A stretch of DNA of 64,000 nt from Mesorhizobium koreense (GCF_031656215.1 NZ_CP134228.1:2995001-3059000), one strand, 5' to 3'; numbered from the stretch's first letter, positions 46,490 to 56,677 are shown. Notes: a model not told the origin generated them from the letters alone. Made by a program: numbers and translations.

Positions 46490-47699
46490 CCGCGGCATCC
46501 CCCTTGCGGAACGGGCCGTGCCGGCCGAGCATTTCGCCCGTGCGCGCCACTTCCCGACGCTCCCGGTCCAGATAATCGGCGACCGCGTTCCTGAAGCCTG
46601 CATGCGGAATGTAATGCGCGGAGGTGGTGGTGACCGGCATATAGCCACGCGCCAGCTTGTGCTGGCCCTGTGCGCCCGCCTCGACGACCTTCAATCCGCG
46701 CTCGATCGCGAATTCGATGGCCTGGTGATAACAGACCTCGAAATGCAGGAAGGGATGGTCCTCGATGCAGCCCCAGTTGCGGCCGAAAAGCCTGTCCGAG
46801 CCGATGAAATTTATGGCACCGGCGATATAGCGGCCGTCCCGCCTGGCCATGACGAGCAGGATATCGTCGGCCATGCGCTCGCCGATCAGCGAGAAGAATT
46901 TGCGATTGAGATAGGGCCGGCCCCATTTGCGGCTGCCGGTATCCATATAGAAGGAAAAGAAATCGTCCCAGGCGCGCTCGGTGAGGGCCTTCCCCGTCAG
47001 GCGGTCTATCGTGATGCCGTCCGCGACGGCCTCGCGCCTTTCCTTCTTCAGCGCCTTCCTTTTGCGCGAGGCGAGCGAAGCGAGGAAATCATCATAGGCC
47101 GAATAGCCCTCGTTGAAGAAGTGGAACTGCTGGTCGGTGCGCAAGAGGAAGCCGGCATCATCGAGTGCTGAAACGTCGGCTTTCTCGGCGAAGGTGACAT
47201 GAGCGGAGGAAACGCCGAGCCGCTCTGTCAGCGCCTTCACTCCCGCAACGAGCGCCGCCCGGCCGCTTGCGGGATCGACCGCGCGGTCGACCAGCAGGCG
47301 CGGTCCGGTTACCGGCGTAAACGGCACGGATATCTGTAGCTTCGGATAATAGTTGCCGCCGGCCCGCTCAAAAGCGTCGGCCCAGCCATAGTCGAAAACG
47401 TATTCGCCCTGGCTGTGCGACTTCACATAACACGGTACTGCACCGATCAGCTGGCCGTCAGGCGATTCGAGGCGGAGATGCTGCGCCATCCAACCGGTGC
47501 GGCGTGTCGCGCATCCTGTCTCTTCAAGCGTTCTCAGGAAAGCCAGCGATATGAAAGGGTTGTAGCCGCCCTCCGGGTCGTCTCGCGATGCCCCGCGGAG
47601 CCGGTTCCATTCATCGTCTGTGAAGGAGGAAAGGTCGGTCGCGACACGAAGGGTGAATTCGCCTTCACCCTTCGTGTTGCCGTTCATGTTCTGCGTCAT
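46458..47699 (-). CDS. GNAT/FemAB-like acyltransferase (DUF482)
   Basis: This 413-residue protein fits the COG3146 group: FISLAFLRTLEETGCATRRTGW near 48, YGWADAFERAGGNYYPKLQISVPFTPVTGPRLL, and SRKRKALKKERREAV near 210. A C-terminal GNAT-like half includes FEVCYHQAIEFAIERGLKVVEAGAQGQHKLARGY. Members are believed to transfer amino-acyl or acyl groups, possibly to cell-wall or peptide targets, but the reaction is unproven. The tail overlaps the SMR gene on the other strand. Confidence 0.88.
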   Translation of the reverse strand: MTQNMNGNTKGEGEFTLRVATDLSSFTDDEWNRLRGASRDDPEGGYNPFISLAFLRTLEETGCATRRTGWMAQHLRLESPDGQLIGAVPCYVKSHSQGEYVFDYGWADAFERAGGNYYPKLQISVPFTPVTGPRLLVDRAVDPASGRAALVAGVKALTERLGVSSAHVTFAEKADVSALDDAGFLLRTDQQFHFFNEGYSAYDDFLASLASRKRKALKKERREAVADGITIDRLTGKALTERAWDDFFSFYMDTGSRKWGRPYLNRKFFSLIGERMADDILLVMARRDGRYIAGAINFIGSDRLFGRNWGCIEDHPFLHFEVCYHQAIEFAIERGLKVVEAGAQGQHKLARGYMPVTTTSAHYIPHAGFRNAVADYLDRERREVARTGEMLGRHGPFRKGDAAVNEPESSKTD

Positions 47700-47749
47700 G
47701 CCGGATTAGATACGCCGCCCGGACATCCTTGCAAGGTGGCGCGCCGTGT

Positions 47750-48475
47750 TCAGACGGTCGCCACCTCGGGAATAAATCCCTCGAAGGTCATCTGGTCGGC
47801 GTATTTGAAGGTGAGGTCGGCTGCCGTCTGATCACGCACCGTCCAGCTTATCACCGGCATGGAAAGCTGTTCGCGCACGAGGCTGACGAAGCGGTTCGGC
47901 ATGTCGGCGAGACAATAAGAGACGAAGGAGAGATCATAGGCCAGCATGGCGAAGTGCCCTTCGATGTCCTTGTCCGTCTGGCCGAGCGCGGTCAGGCCGG
48001 CGGGTATGCCCGGCGCGTCCTTGGGAAATTGCCTGATCAGCCAATGATCGAAGGACATGATGGAAGCCTTGCCCTTATAGCCGGCGAGCAGCCCGGCAAC
48101 CTTGGCGACAAGGCCGTCATCCTTGCCCTCGGTGCCCTTCAGTTCGATGACCAGCGGCACCTTGCCGGCGACCGTTTTCAGCATCTCTCCAAGAGTAGGG
48201 ATGGTGTCGTTGCTCGTGCCGATCTTCATCGCAGTAAGTTCCGCGACGGGATGGTCACAGGGCTGCCCGTCGCGGCCGGTCAGCCGCTTCAGATCGTCGT
48301 CATGGAAGACGACCGGGACGCCGTCGCTTGAAAGGTGCACGTCGCACTCGATTGCATAGTCGTGGTGAACGGCCTTGCGAAAAGCCGACAGCGTGTTTTC
48401 CCAACAAGTCTTGTTGAGATCGTGGAGGCCGCGATGCGCGATCGGCCGTTCGGCAAGCCAGGGAATGGCGATCAT
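47750..48475 (-). CDS. Glycerophosphodiester phosphodiesterase
   Basis: This 241-residue enzyme hydrolyses glycerophosphodiesters to glycerol-3-phosphate and an alcohol. The catalytic PIAHRGLHD (His14, Arg15), ENTLSAFRKA, AIECDVHLSSDGVPVVFHDD, and LVIELKG are all present. No signal peptide is visible, so it is probably cytoplasmic. The start at MIAIPWLAERPIAHRG (48475) sits 4 bases after the ridA stop, so both are one operon. Confidence 0.94.
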   Translation of the reverse strand: MIAIPWLAERPIAHRGLHDLNKTCWENTLSAFRKAVHHDYAIECDVHLSSDGVPVVFHDDDLKRLTGRDGQPCDHPVAELTAMKIGTSNDTIPTLGEMLKTVAGKVPLVIELKGTEGKDDGLVAKVAGLLAGYKGKASIMSFDHWLIRQFPKDAPGIPAGLTALGQTDKDIEGHFAMLAYDLSFVSYCLADMPNRFVSLVREQLSMPVISWTVRDQTAADLTFKYADQMTFEGFIPEVATV

Positions 48476-48479
48476 GGAA

Positions 48480-48944
48480 TTACTTTGCCTCGATGATGGA
48501 TTCGACTTCGACCGGGGCGTTGAGCGGCAACGAAGCCATCCCGACAGCAACCCGTGAATGCTTGCCGCGCTCGCCGAGGATGGCGGCAAGAAGATCGGAA
48601 GCGCCGTTGCCGACGAGATGCTGGTCGGTGAAATCCGGCGTCGAAGCGACGAGGACCGAAATCCTGAGTACGCTCTTTAGCTGTTCGAGATCGCCGAGTG
48701 CCGCTTGTGCCTGCGCGAGGATGTTGATGGCGCACAGCCTTGCCGCTTCCTGGCCCGCTGCGACGTCCAGATCGCGCCCAAGCAGGCCGGTGGAGATGAG
48801 CTTGCCGTCCTTCAGCGGCAATTGGCCGGAAATGAAGAGCAGGTTGCCGGCCCGGCCGAAGGGCACGTAATTCGCCGCGGGCGCTGCGGGCCTGGGCAGG
48901 ACGATGCCGTGGGCGTCGAGCCGCATTTGTATGGTGTCGACCAT
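48480..48944 (-). CDS. RidA family protein
   Basis: This 154-residue protein has the YjgF/RidA fold: YVPFGRAGNLLFISGQLPLKDGKLIS, INILAQAQAALGDLEQLKSVLRISVLVAS, and VAVGMASLPLNAPVEVESIIEA. RidA enzymes hydrolyse reactive enamine/imine intermediates. This one resembles the longer YjgF_endoribonuclease-like group; the arginine usual in RidA near position 105 is replaced in the VASTPDFTDQHLV region, so deaminase activity is uncertain. It leads the gdpD gene. Confidence 0.88.
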   Translation of the reverse strand: MVDTIQMRLDAHGIVLPRPAAPAANYVPFGRAGNLLFISGQLPLKDGKLISTGLLGRDLDVAAGQEAARLCAINILAQAQAALGDLEQLKSVLRISVLVASTPDFTDQHLVGNGASDLLAAILGERGKHSRVAVGMASLPLNAPVEVESIIEAK

Positions 48945-49073
48945 TCCATATTCCTCTTGAATAAATGACTATCCGCTTTGGGGAGGCCTATCTTTTCCGC
49001 CTCGCTTCCGCCACGACTTTTTCCGAGCCTGCCGAAAATTCGCTCTCGGCATCCCCCACCGGAGTTCCCCCGT

Positions 49074-49901
49074 ATGGGCTTCATCCGCCAGTTTCTGATT
49101 GCCGCCGTCTTGCTCGGTGCGTTCGGCGCGCAGCAGGCCTCCGCACGGTTTCTCGTGTCACATCGGGCGATTTACGATCTCGCGCTCGACAAGGCGAGCG
49201 ACAAGTCGGGAATCACCAGCCTCAGCGGCCGCATGGTCTACGAATTCAGTGGCTCGCCCTGCGAGGGGTACACGACGAATTTCCGCTATGTCACGCGTAT
49301 CAACACCGATGACGTGTCCCGGCTTACCGACCAGCAGACGACCACCTTCGAGGATGGCGCCGGCAAGACGTTCAGCTTCGTGACGAAATCCCTGGTCGAT
49401 CAGGAACTGGACAAGGAGGTCAAGGGCACGGCGACACGCGGTCCGGATGGCATTACGGTCAAGCTGACCAAGCCGCAGAAGGCGGAAATGTCGCTGCAAC
49501 AAACATGGTTTCCGACGCAGCACCTCGTCGAACTTCTCGGCAAGGCCGAGCATGGCGAGCACTTTTATGAAACTAGCCTCTTCGACGGTTCGGACAACGC
49601 GGATCGTGTGATGGCGACGACGGTCGTCGTCGGCAAGCGCACGGAAACGAAACAGGACGATCCGGAATATGTCGCGCTCGGCAGCCTGAAGCACGACCGC
49701 TACTGGCCAGTGACGATCGCTTATTTCGATACGAGCGGCGGCAAGGGGAGCGGAATGCTGCCGACCTACAGCATCTCGCTCAAGCTGCACGACAACGGCA
49801 TCACGCGGGATCTCCTGATGGACTACGGCGATTTCTCGGTGAAGGGCAGGCTGGTCAATCTCGCCACGTTCGACCCGCACGAGGAGAAGTGCAAGCAATA
49901 G
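49074..49901 (+). CDS. EipB-family cell envelope integrity protein (DUF1849)
   Basis: This 275-residue exported protein has a signal peptide (cut at ASA-RFLV, residue 24). The DUF1849 pattern is clear: LVSHRAIYDLALDKASDKSGI, GRMVYEFSGSPCEGYTTNFR, and SLFDGSDNADRVMATTVVVG. EipB of Brucella is a periplasmic barrel needed for envelope stability and virulence. Its two cysteines are matched here by SPCEGY and the C-terminal EEKCKQ. The frame is open upstream; ATG 49074 gives the signal peptide. Confidence 0.9.
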   Translation: MGFIRQFLIAAVLLGAFGAQQASARFLVSHRAIYDLALDKASDKSGITSLSGRMVYEFSGSPCEGYTTNFRYVTRINTDDVSRLTDQQTTTFEDGAGKTFSFVTKSLVDQELDKEVKGTATRGPDGITVKLTKPQKAEMSLQQTWFPTQHLVELLGKAEHGEHFYETSLFDGSDNADRVMATTVVVGKRTETKQDDPEYVALGSLKHDRYWPVTIAYFDTSGGKGSGMLPTYSISLKLHDNGITRDLLMDYGDFSVKGRLVNLATFDPHEEKCKQ

Positions 49902-50010
49902 GCGGTCGCGCGGAATCCGAGCCGGATTTTCAGGAAGCATCGAGGCCCTTGACGGATATATATCCGCATGGTTATAGGTTGATCCATAACCATAAAGTTA
50001 TCGATGTAGA

Positions 50011-50334
50011 ATGACCGACACTCACGACGCACTCTTCAGGGCGCTTGCCGACCCGACCCGCCGGGCAATCTTCGAGCGACTTTGTCGCGGGGGAGAACAG
50101 ACGGTCGGCATGATGACGGCGCAGGCCGGAATCTCGCAACCGGCCGTCTCGAAGCATCTCGGCGTCCTTAAGCAAGCCGGGCTGGTTCGTGACCGCCATG
50201 AAGGACGTCAAACGCACTATAGCCCTCAGCCCGGTGCCTTGGCGCCGCTGGTCGATTGGTCGAGCCAGATGGCAAACTTCTGGGAAGGCCGGTTCGACAA
50301 ACTTGAAGACCTGCTCAAAAGGATGGACCAATGA
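50011..50334 (+). CDS. ArsR-family transcriptional regulator
   Basis: This 107-residue winged helix protein has the typical DALFRALADPTRRAIFERLCRGGEQTVG start and the recognition helix SQPAVSKHLGVLKQAGLV near 50. No metal-binding cysteine pair is present, so it probably does not sense a metal. Its stop overlaps the start of an SRPBCC gene (ATGA). This pair is very common, and it is thought that the regulator represses the pair. Confidence 0.94.
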   Translation: MTDTHDALFRALADPTRRAIFERLCRGGEQTVGMMTAQAGISQPAVSKHLGVLKQAGLVRDRHEGRQTHYSPQPGALAPLVDWSSQMANFWEGRFDKLEDLLKRMDQ

Positions 50335-50762
50335 ATGAAATGTCGTCCGAAGGCCTTTCCGTCGTCGTCGAGCGGGAGATCGCTTTCCCGCCGGAAAAGG
50401 TCTGGCGCGCGCTCACGCAGCCTCACCTGATCGAGGAATGGCTCATGAAGAACGATTTTGAGCCTGTCGTCGGCCACAATTTCAATCTTAGCGGAGAGTG
50501 GGGCGGTGTTCTCGACTGCGAGGTCCTGACTGTCGAGCAGAACAGGACGTTGGCATACACCTGGAATTTCAGGCACGAAGATGCCGCCTACGATCTGCGG
50601 AGCATGGTGACCTTTACGCTTGCGCCAACGAATGCCGGCACCCGGTTGCGAATGGAGCAGAAGGGCTTCCGACCGGATCAGAAACAGGCCTATGGCGGCG
50701 CGAAACACGGGTGGCAGCAGTTCCTTGCCAATCTCGAGCAAGTGCTCGGGCGGATGGACTAG
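50331..50762 (+). CDS. SRPBCC (AHSA1-like) domain protein
   Basis: This 143-residue protein has the START/Bet v1 fold of AHSA1-type proteins: VEREIAFPPEKVWRALTQPHLIEEWLMKNDFEPVVGHNF near the start and GTRLRMEQKGFRPD. Such proteins bind hydrophobic ligands, but the ligand is unknown. It is translationally coupled to the ArsR gene and followed by a small membrane protein. Confidence 0.92.
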   Translation: MNEMSSEGLSVVVEREIAFPPEKVWRALTQPHLIEEWLMKNDFEPVVGHNFNLSGEWGGVLDCEVLTVEQNRTLAYTWNFRHEDAAYDLRSMVTFTLAPTNAGTRLRMEQKGFRPDQKQAYGGAKHGWQQFLANLEQVLGRMD

Positions 50763-50800
50763 AGATTATCCGGAACCGGATGCAAACCGTGGAGGTTCGA

Positions 50801-51010
50801 TTGAACTGGAATAGCTGGATCCGCCAGGCACATCGCTGGCTGGCAATCGTTTTCACATTGGCGGTTGTCGCCAATTTCATCACCATGGCATTTGGGCAAC
50901 CGCCCGCCTGGATAGTGTATTCGCCGCTGCCTCCGCTGTTCCTGATGCTTTTCAGCGGACTCTACATGTTCTTCCTGCCGTATTTCGTGGAAACGCGCGA
51001 CCGGATATAA
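50801..51010 (+). CDS. Small two-helix membrane protein
   Basis: This 69-residue protein starts at TTG 50801, with GGAGG five to six bases before; ATG 50780 in the same frame has no ribosome site. Two helices (about 12-32: HRWLAIVFTLAVVANFITMA, and 45-63: PLPPLFLMLFSGLYMFFLPY) are joined by a short GQPPAWIVYS loop. It follows the ArsR-SRPBCC pair by 38 bases on the same strand, so it is probably part of that operon. No family symbol is known to me. Confidence 0.75.
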   Translation: MNWNSWIRQAHRWLAIVFTLAVVANFITMAFGQPPAWIVYSPLPPLFLMLFSGLYMFFLPYFVETRDRI

Positions 51011-51079
51011 TCCGTAAAAGGTGCACCGGCCTGTCTCTCCGCGATGTGCGGGAGGAACGCCCGTAGAGGAAGCGGTGGA

Positions 51080-51478
51080 ATGAAAGCAGATGAAGAAGCC
51101 TCCGCCTCCGAACTGATCGATCAGAAGATCGAACGGCTTGGCGACTGGCGCGGCGAAGCGCTGGCCAGGGTCAGGGAGATCATCCGAGCGGCCGATCCCG
51201 AGATGGTCGAAGTGGTGAAATGGCGGAAGCCGTCAAACCCGCTGGGTGTTCCCGTGTGGGAGCATGCCGGGATCATCTGCACCGGCGAGATCTACAGGGA
51301 CAAGGTGAAGATGACCTTCGCCAGGGGCGCGTCGGTGGAGGACCCCTCGAGCCTTTTCAACTCCAGCCTCGATGGCAATACGAGGCGCGCCATCGATATC
51401 CGCAAAGGCGACCGGATCGACGAGGAGGCGCTGACGGCGCTCGTTCGCGCGGCCGTGGCAGCGAACGTTTCGACATAG
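51080..51478 (+). CDS. DUF1801 domain protein
   Basis: This 132-residue protein matches DUF1801 (YdhG-like): ELIDQKIERLGDWRGEALARVREIIRAADPEMVEVVKWRKPSNP and WEHAGIICTGEIYRDKVKMTFARGASV. The fold resembles frataxin; the function is unknown. The frame is open upstream, but the start at 51080 has a ribosome site (agaggaagcggtgga). It ends the accessory block before rpsB. Confidence 0.9.
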   Translation: MKADEEASASELIDQKIERLGDWRGEALARVREIIRAADPEMVEVVKWRKPSNPLGVPVWEHAGIICTGEIYRDKVKMTFARGASVEDPSSLFNSSLDGNTRRAIDIRKGDRIDEEALTALVRAAVAANVST

Positions 51479-51667
51479 GCTAAGCGTCGCCCGGGCAAGC
51501 CCGGTACCCACGGCTTGCGTTTCCTTTGCCGAGCCTCTATATGCGCGCTCATTCCACACACGGATCATGGTTTTCGTCCGGGAGAAATCCGGCGGAGACC
51601 GCCGGTGGCGGCCTGGAAATTCCGGTCGTCAGGATTCGTGGAGGCTTGAACCGGAAAGGACGATTGA

Positions 51668-52486
51668 ATGGCTCTGCCTGATTTCAGCATGCGCCAGCTT
51701 CTGGAAGCTGGTGTTCACTTTGGCCACCAGACCCACCGCTGGAACCCGAAGATGGCGCCCTATATCTTCGGCGCCCGCAACAATGTTCACATCATCGATC
51801 TCTCGCAGACGGTGCCGATGCTGCACCAGGCGCTGAAGGTCATATCCGACACGGTCGCCGGCGGCGGCCGCGTGCTGTTCGTCGGCACCAAGCGCCAGGC
51901 GTCCGAACTGGTCGCCGATGCGGCGCAGCGCTCGGCGCAATACTACGTCAATTCGCGCTGGCTGGGTGGCATGCTCACCAACTGGAAAACGATCTCCAAC
52001 TCGATCCAGCGCCTGCGCAAGCTCGACGAGTTGCTCGCCGGCGAGGCCCAGGGCTTCACCAAGAAGGAGCGCCTTACGCTCGATCGTGAGCGCGACAAGC
52101 TGAACCGTGCGCTCGGCGGCATCAAGGACATGGGCTCGACGCCGGACCTGATATTCGTGATCGACACCAACAAGGAAGCGATCGCGATCCAGGAAGCCAA
52201 GCGGCTTGGCATCCCGGTCGTGGCGATCGTCGATTCCAACTGCGATCCGGACAAGATCGACTACGCCGTGCCGGGCAATGACGACGCCGCACGCGCCATC
52301 TCGCTTTATTGCGACCTGGTCTCGAAGGCGGCGATCGACGGCATCGCCCGCCAGCAAGGTGCGCTCGGCGTTGATATCGGCGCTTCCGAAGAGGCGCCGG
52401 TGGAACCGGCTCTGGAAGAAGCCGCGGCAGATGCACCGGCCGAACCCGAAGCCCCGGCTTCCGTCGAGGGCTCCGCGAACGCCTGA
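51668..52486 (+). CDS. rpsB: 30S ribosomal protein S2
   Basis: This 272-residue ribosomal protein has the standard [28 protein letters not shown] start, then [12 protein letters not shown] and the [36 protein letters not shown] segment. A long alanine/glutamate-rich tail (about 235-272) is typical of alphaproteobacteria. S2 is added late to the small subunit. It is the first gene of the rpsB-tsf unit, with a 189-base leader region behind it. Confidence 0.98.
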   Translation: MALPDFSMRQLLEAGVHFGHQTHRWNPKMAPYIFGARNNVHIIDLSQTVPMLHQALKVISDTVAGGGRVLFVGTKRQASELVADAAQRSAQYYVNSRWLGGMLTNWKTISNSIQRLRKLDELLAGEAQGFTKKERLTLDRERDKLNRALGGIKDMGSTPDLIFVIDTNKEAIAIQEAKRLGIPVVAIVDSNCDPDKIDYAVPGNDDAARAISLYCDLVSKAAIDGIARQQGALGVDIGASEEAPVEPALEEAAADAPAEPEAPASVEGSANA

Positions 52487-52514
52487 TCCGGGCTTAGCGG
52501 CTTTATAGTTCGAG

Positions 52515-52536
52515 GGAGCGCGCTTTGCCGCGCTCC
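52515..52536. other. Hairpin between rpsB and tsf
   Basis: A perfect 8-base stem (ggagcgcg/cgcgctcc) with a 6-base loop starts about 29 bases after the rpsB stop. No T-run follows. Similar structures between rpsB and tsf act as partial terminators in other bacteria, which would let rpsB mRNA exceed tsf mRNA. Confidence 0.5.
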
Positions 52537-52608
52537 GAACATTTCCGTCGCATCGGCGCCCGCCCCACAATGGCCGGCGCTTTTGCGTATTTGAATGACG
52601 AGGCAAAG

Positions 52609-53532
52609 ATGAGCATTTCCGCAGCACAGGTGAAAGAACTCCGCGACATGACAGGCGCGGGCATGATGGATTGCAAGGCGGCTCTTACCGAGACCGACGG
52701 TAATATGGAGGACGCGGTCGACTGGCTGCGCAAGAAGGGCATCGCCAAGGCCGACAAGAAGGCCGGACGGACCGCCGCCGAGGGTTTGATCGGCGTTGCG
52801 GCCAACGATCTTTCCGCCGTGGTGGTCGAGGTCAACTCCGAGACCGATTTCGTAGCGCGCAACGACGCCTTCCAGGACATCGTGCGCAATGTAGCGCAGG
52901 TGGCGCTTGCGACCGACGGTTCGAGCGAGGCGGTGGCGAACGCCGCCTATCCCGGTTCCGGCAAGAGCGTGACCGAGACGATCAAGGATGCGGTCGGCAC
53001 GATCGGCGAGAACATGGGTTTCCGTCGCTCGGCGAAGCTCTCGGTGAAGTCGGGCGCCGTGGCGACCTACATCCACAACGCCGCGGCCGACAATCTCGGC
53101 AAGATCGGCGTGCTGGTTGCCGTCGAGACGGCTGGAGACGCCGCAAAAGCTCGCGCTTTCGGCCGTCAGGTCGCGATGCATGTCGCGGCGATAACGCCGA
53201 TGGCGCTGACCGAGGCGGAGATCGATGCGGCCGCGGTCGCCCGCGAGAAGGCGATCTTCTCGGAGCAGGCGCGTGCATCCGGCAAGCCGGAAGCGATAAT
53301 CGAGAAGATGGTCGAGGGCCGTATGCGCAAGTTCTATGAGGAAGTTGTGCTCCTCAAGCAGGCTTTCGTGGTCAATCCCGACCTGACCGTCGAGCAGGCG
53401 CTCAAGGACGCGGCGAAGGATATCGGCGCGCCGGCCACGATCACCGGCTATGTCCGCTTCGCCCTCGGCGAGGGTATCGAGCGCGAGACGTCCGACTTTG
53501 CCGCCGAGGTTGCGGCCGCCGTGAAGAAGTAG
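52609..53532 (+). CDS. tsf: Elongation factor Ts
   Basis: This 307-residue factor releases GDP from EF-Tu. It has the N-terminal UBA part [24 protein letters not shown], then TDFVARN at 79-85 in [12 protein letters not shown], both key contacts with EF-Tu. The two core repeats and a final [12 protein letters not shown] are intact. The frame is open upstream, but [12 protein letters not shown] is the family start. Confidence 0.98.
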   Translation: MSISAAQVKELRDMTGAGMMDCKAALTETDGNMEDAVDWLRKKGIAKADKKAGRTAAEGLIGVAANDLSAVVVEVNSETDFVARNDAFQDIVRNVAQVALATDGSSEAVANAAYPGSGKSVTETIKDAVGTIGENMGFRRSAKLSVKSGAVATYIHNAAADNLGKIGVLVAVETAGDAAKARAFGRQVAMHVAAITPMALTEAEIDAAAVAREKAIFSEQARASGKPEAIIEKMVEGRMRKFYEEVVLLKQAFVVNPDLTVEQALKDAAKDIGAPATITGYVRFALGEGIERETSDFAAEVAAAVKK

Positions 53533-53628
53533 GCCTGTTCAAAGGCTTCACGTTCCATGAGGGCATCGCGTGACATCGCGGTGCCCTTCGTGTATCCGGG
53601 TTCCGCCTTCCACCATTTCGAGGAAAAC

Positions 53629-54351
53629 ATGCCGGAAACACCCCGCTACCGCCGCGTGCTTCTGAAAGCTTCCGGCGAAGCATTGATGGGCGAACAGGGG
53701 TTCGGCATCGACGTTTCCGTCGTCGACCGCATCGCCGCCGACATCGCCGAGGCGCGCCAGATGGGCGTCGAAGTGGCGGTGGTGATCGGCGGCGGCAACA
53801 TCTTCCGTGGCGTCGCCGTCGCTTCGAAGGGAGGCGACCGCGTCACCGGCGACCATATGGGGATGCTCGGTACGGTCATTAACTCGTTGGCACTGCGCAC
53901 CTCGCTTGTGAAGATCGGCGTGGATGCCGTTGTTCTTTCTGCGATTGCCATGCCGGAATTGTGCGAAAGCTTCTCGCAACGCCAAGCGACGGCCTATATC
54001 GATGCCGGCAAGGTGGTGATCTTCGCCGGCGGTACCGGCAACCCGTTCTTCACGACCGATTCGGCAGCCGCGCTACGGGCCGCTGAGATCGGCGCCGACG
54101 CTCTTTTCAAGGGAACACAGGTCGACGGCGTCTATTCGGACGATCCGAAGAGGAACCCCTCGGCAAAACGCTACGATCATATAACTCACGAGCAGGTGTT
54201 GAATGACGGCCTGCTGGTTATGGACACAACGGCGATTGCGCTTGCGCGGGAGAACAACATCCCCATAATCGTCTACTCCATTCACGAAAAAGGCGGCTTC
54301 GGCGCAATCCTCAGGGGTGAGGGCCGGTGCACCGTCGTGTCGGATGCGTAG
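53629..54351 (+). CDS. pyrH: UMP kinase
   Basis: This 240-residue kinase of the amino-acid-kinase fold phosphorylates UMP. RVLLKASGEALMGEQGFGID opens the protein, GGGNIFRG follows near residue 53, and GTGNPFFTTDSAAALRAAEI is the central loop. GTQVDGVYSDDP and the hexamer contacts are in place. The upstream codons to 53557 are unsupported; aggaaa lies before ATG 53629. Confidence 0.97.
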   Translation: MPETPRYRRVLLKASGEALMGEQGFGIDVSVVDRIAADIAEARQMGVEVAVVIGGGNIFRGVAVASKGGDRVTGDHMGMLGTVINSLALRTSLVKIGVDAVVLSAIAMPELCESFSQRQATAYIDAGKVVIFAGGTGNPFFTTDSAAALRAAEIGADALFKGTQVDGVYSDDPKRNPSAKRYDHITHEQVLNDGLLVMDTTAIALARENNIPIIVYSIHEKGGFGAILRGEGRCTVVSDA

Positions 54352-54421
54352 TGCCGGAAACGGCTTCAATTTGGAAGGCAGGTCGATCCTGGGTTCGGCG
54401 GCCGGTACGGGAGGCGTCTAG

Positions 54422-54982
54422 ATGAGCAACTCCATCGATTTCAACGACATGCAACGCCGCATGGACGGCGCCATTCATGCCTACAAGAACGATCTGGCAT
54501 CGCTCCGCACCGGCCGTGCCTCGGGCAACCTTCTCGATGCGGTCAATGTCGATGCCTATGGCACGTCGATGCCGGTCAACCAGGTGGCCACGATAACAGT
54601 CCCCGAACCGCGCATGATCTCGGTTTCGGTCTGGGACAAGCAGATGGTGGGAGCGGTCGACCGAGCGATCCGCGAATCCAACCTCGGCTTCAACCCGATC
54701 GTGGACGGCGCGACGCTCAGAATTCCCCTGCCGGAACTTACCGAGGATCGGCGCAAGCAGCTTGTGAAGATCGCGCATCAATATGCCGAGCAGGCGAGGG
54801 TCGCGGTGCGGCATGTGCGCCGTGACGGCATGGAGCATATCAAGAAGGCGGAGAAGGACGGGGAAATCAGCCAGGACGACAGCCGTGTCCATTCCGACCG
54901 CGTGCAGAAATTGACAGACGACACCATCGCTTCCATCGATAGCCTTCTCGGCGAGAAGGAAGCGGAAATCCTGCAGGTCTGA
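54422..54982 (+). CDS. frr: Ribosome recycling factor
   Basis: This 186-residue factor splits the ribosome after termination. It has [68 protein letters not shown] and the closing [26 protein letters not shown]. The length is typical. It is part of the rpsB-tsf-pyrH-frr series conserved through bacteria. Confidence 0.98.
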   Translation: MSNSIDFNDMQRRMDGAIHAYKNDLASLRTGRASGNLLDAVNVDAYGTSMPVNQVATITVPEPRMISVSVWDKQMVGAVDRAIRESNLGFNPIVDGATLRIPLPELTEDRRKQLVKIAHQYAEQARVAVRHVRRDGMEHIKKAEKDGEISQDDSRVHSDRVQKLTDDTIASIDSLLGEKEAEILQV

Positions 54983-55013
54983 ACCACGCCGAGCAGGCTG
55001 GCGAAAGAAGCGG

Positions 55014-55733
55014 ATGGCGAAGCCGACGCATATCGCGATCATCATGGACGGCAACGGGCGCTGGGCGAAGGCGCGGGGCCTGCCGCGTGCCGCAGGGCAC
55101 AGGGCAGGCGTCGAGGCGTTGCGCGAGACGGTGCGCGCGGCCGGCGACATGCGCATTCCCTGGCTGACCGTCTACGCTTTTTCCTCGGAGAACTGGACAC
55201 GCCCCAAGGCCGAGGTGAGCGACCTCATGGGACTGCTCAAGCTTTTCATCCGCCGCGACCTTGCCGAACTGCATCGGAACGGTGTCAGGGTGCTGGTGAT
55301 CGGCGACCGGGAAAACCTCGCGTCGGATATCAAGATGCTTCTTGATGAAGCTGAATCACTTACGAAAACCAATACGAACATGAACCTGGTGATCGCCTTC
55401 AACTATGGCGCCAGGGACGAGATCGCGCGGGCGGCGCGGAAACTCGCACAGGCGATGGCGGCCGGGAACCTTACCGCGGGAGAGATAACGCCCGAATCTT
55501 TCGAGGCTTTCCTGGATACGGCCGCGATGCCGGATCCCGATCTCGTCATCCGCACGAGCGGCGAGCAGCGCCTTTCCAATTTCCTTCTCTGGCAGGCCGC
55601 CTACAGCGAATTGGTGTTCATGCCCTGTTACTGGCCTGATTTCGACCGGCGCAAGCTGGCGGAGGCGATCGAAATCTATTCGTCCCGCGACCGCCGGTTC
55701 GGCGGGGTCGCGGCGCAAGACGTGGCATTGTGA
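55014..55733 (+). CDS. uppS: Undecaprenyl pyrophosphate synthase
   Basis: This 239-residue cis-prenyltransferase makes the C55 lipid carrier for peptidoglycan and LPS sugars. The catalytic Asp12 is in [28 protein letters not shown] and the late [24 protein letters not shown] (isopentenyl pyrophosphate site) are intact. The GTG start of cdsA overlaps its stop by 4 bases. Confidence 0.97.
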   Translation: MAKPTHIAIIMDGNGRWAKARGLPRAAGHRAGVEALRETVRAAGDMRIPWLTVYAFSSENWTRPKAEVSDLMGLLKLFIRRDLAELHRNGVRVLVIGDRENLASDIKMLLDEAESLTKTNTNMNLVIAFNYGARDEIARAARKLAQAMAAGNLTAGEITPESFEAFLDTAAMPDPDLVIRTSGEQRLSNFLLWQAAYSELVFMPCYWPDFDRRKLAEAIEIYSSRDRRFGGVAAQDVAL

Positions 55734-56584
55734 GCGCCAGTCCGGATGAGCGGCGGGCCGCTTCGCGAGGCGGGATGAACAATCTTCAGACACGAGCGCT
55801 GTCCGCCATCGTGTTGGCGGGCGCTGTACTGTGGCTCACATGGCTGGGGGGCATCCCCTTCAGGCTGTTGGTAATTCTCGGCGCGGCGCTGGTCTATTAC
55901 GAATGGGTTTCGATGGCGGGGCTTCGAATCCATCGCTGGGCCATCGGTGGCTTTGCGCTGGCTGTCGTCGCGGCCATGCTCGTCTCGGGATTTTCGGCGG
56001 GCGCACTGGCCGTCGTCCTGCTGGCCGGCATCGGCGTCACGCTCGCCGCCGGATTGGGGTTGGGTCGCGAGACGTCCGCCGCTGCGGCGCTTGCCTACGC
56101 GGGCATTGCGGCCGTCAGTCTTGCCTTGCTGCGGGGCGACGACGGAGCCGGGCTGAAAGTCGTCCTTTTCCTGTTCGCCGTCGTCTGGGCGACCGACATC
56201 GCCGCTTATTTCACCGGAAAGGCGCTCGGTGGGCCGAAGCTCGCCCCATCGATCTCGCCCGGGAAAACCTGGAGCGGGGCGATCGGCGGTACGGCCGCGG
56301 GTGTCATGGCAGGTGTGGCGGCAGCCGCCGCGGCGGGCTCCGGCGCTATGGCTGTCGTGACCGTGGCGGCATTTGTGCTGGCGGTCGTGGCGCAGGCGGG
56401 GGACCTTTTCGAATCGGCGGTGAAGCGACGTTTCGGCGTAAAGGATTCAAGCCGCATCATCCCCGGTCATGGCGGCCTGATGGACCGCGTCGACGGGCTT
56501 GTGGCCGCGGGCTTCGCCCTTTATCTGATCGGCGCGGCGCTCGGCGGGATGGACCAGCCGTCGCATGGCTTCTTCGGCCCGTAA
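55730..56584 (+). CDS. cdsA: Phosphatidate cytidylyltransferase
   Basis: This 284-residue membrane enzyme makes CDP-diacylglycerol from phosphatidate and CTP for phospholipid synthesis. Six or more helices are visible. The family signature is complete: [28 protein letters not shown] near residues 224-251, preceded by QAGDLFE. The GTG start overlaps the uppS stop (GTGA). An ATG at residue 16 (MNNLQTRAL) is a fair alternative start. Confidence 0.96.
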   Translation: MSASPDERRAASRGGMNNLQTRALSAIVLAGAVLWLTWLGGIPFRLLVILGAALVYYEWVSMAGLRIHRWAIGGFALAVVAAMLVSGFSAGALAVVLLAGIGVTLAAGLGLGRETSAAAALAYAGIAAVSLALLRGDDGAGLKVVLFLFAVVWATDIAAYFTGKALGGPKLAPSISPGKTWSGAIGGTAAGVMAGVAAAAAAGSGAMAVVTVAAFVLAVVAQAGDLFESAVKRRFGVKDSSRIIPGHGGLMDRVDGLVAAGFALYLIGAALGGMDQPSHGFFGP

Positions 56585-56677
56585 TAGCATTATATTCCGG
56601 CCATCGAATCGCCGGGATCGAATCGCAACCCACGGGGCCGCTGGTCGCGGAACCAAGCCGAAGGAACGCCTCCAGGA

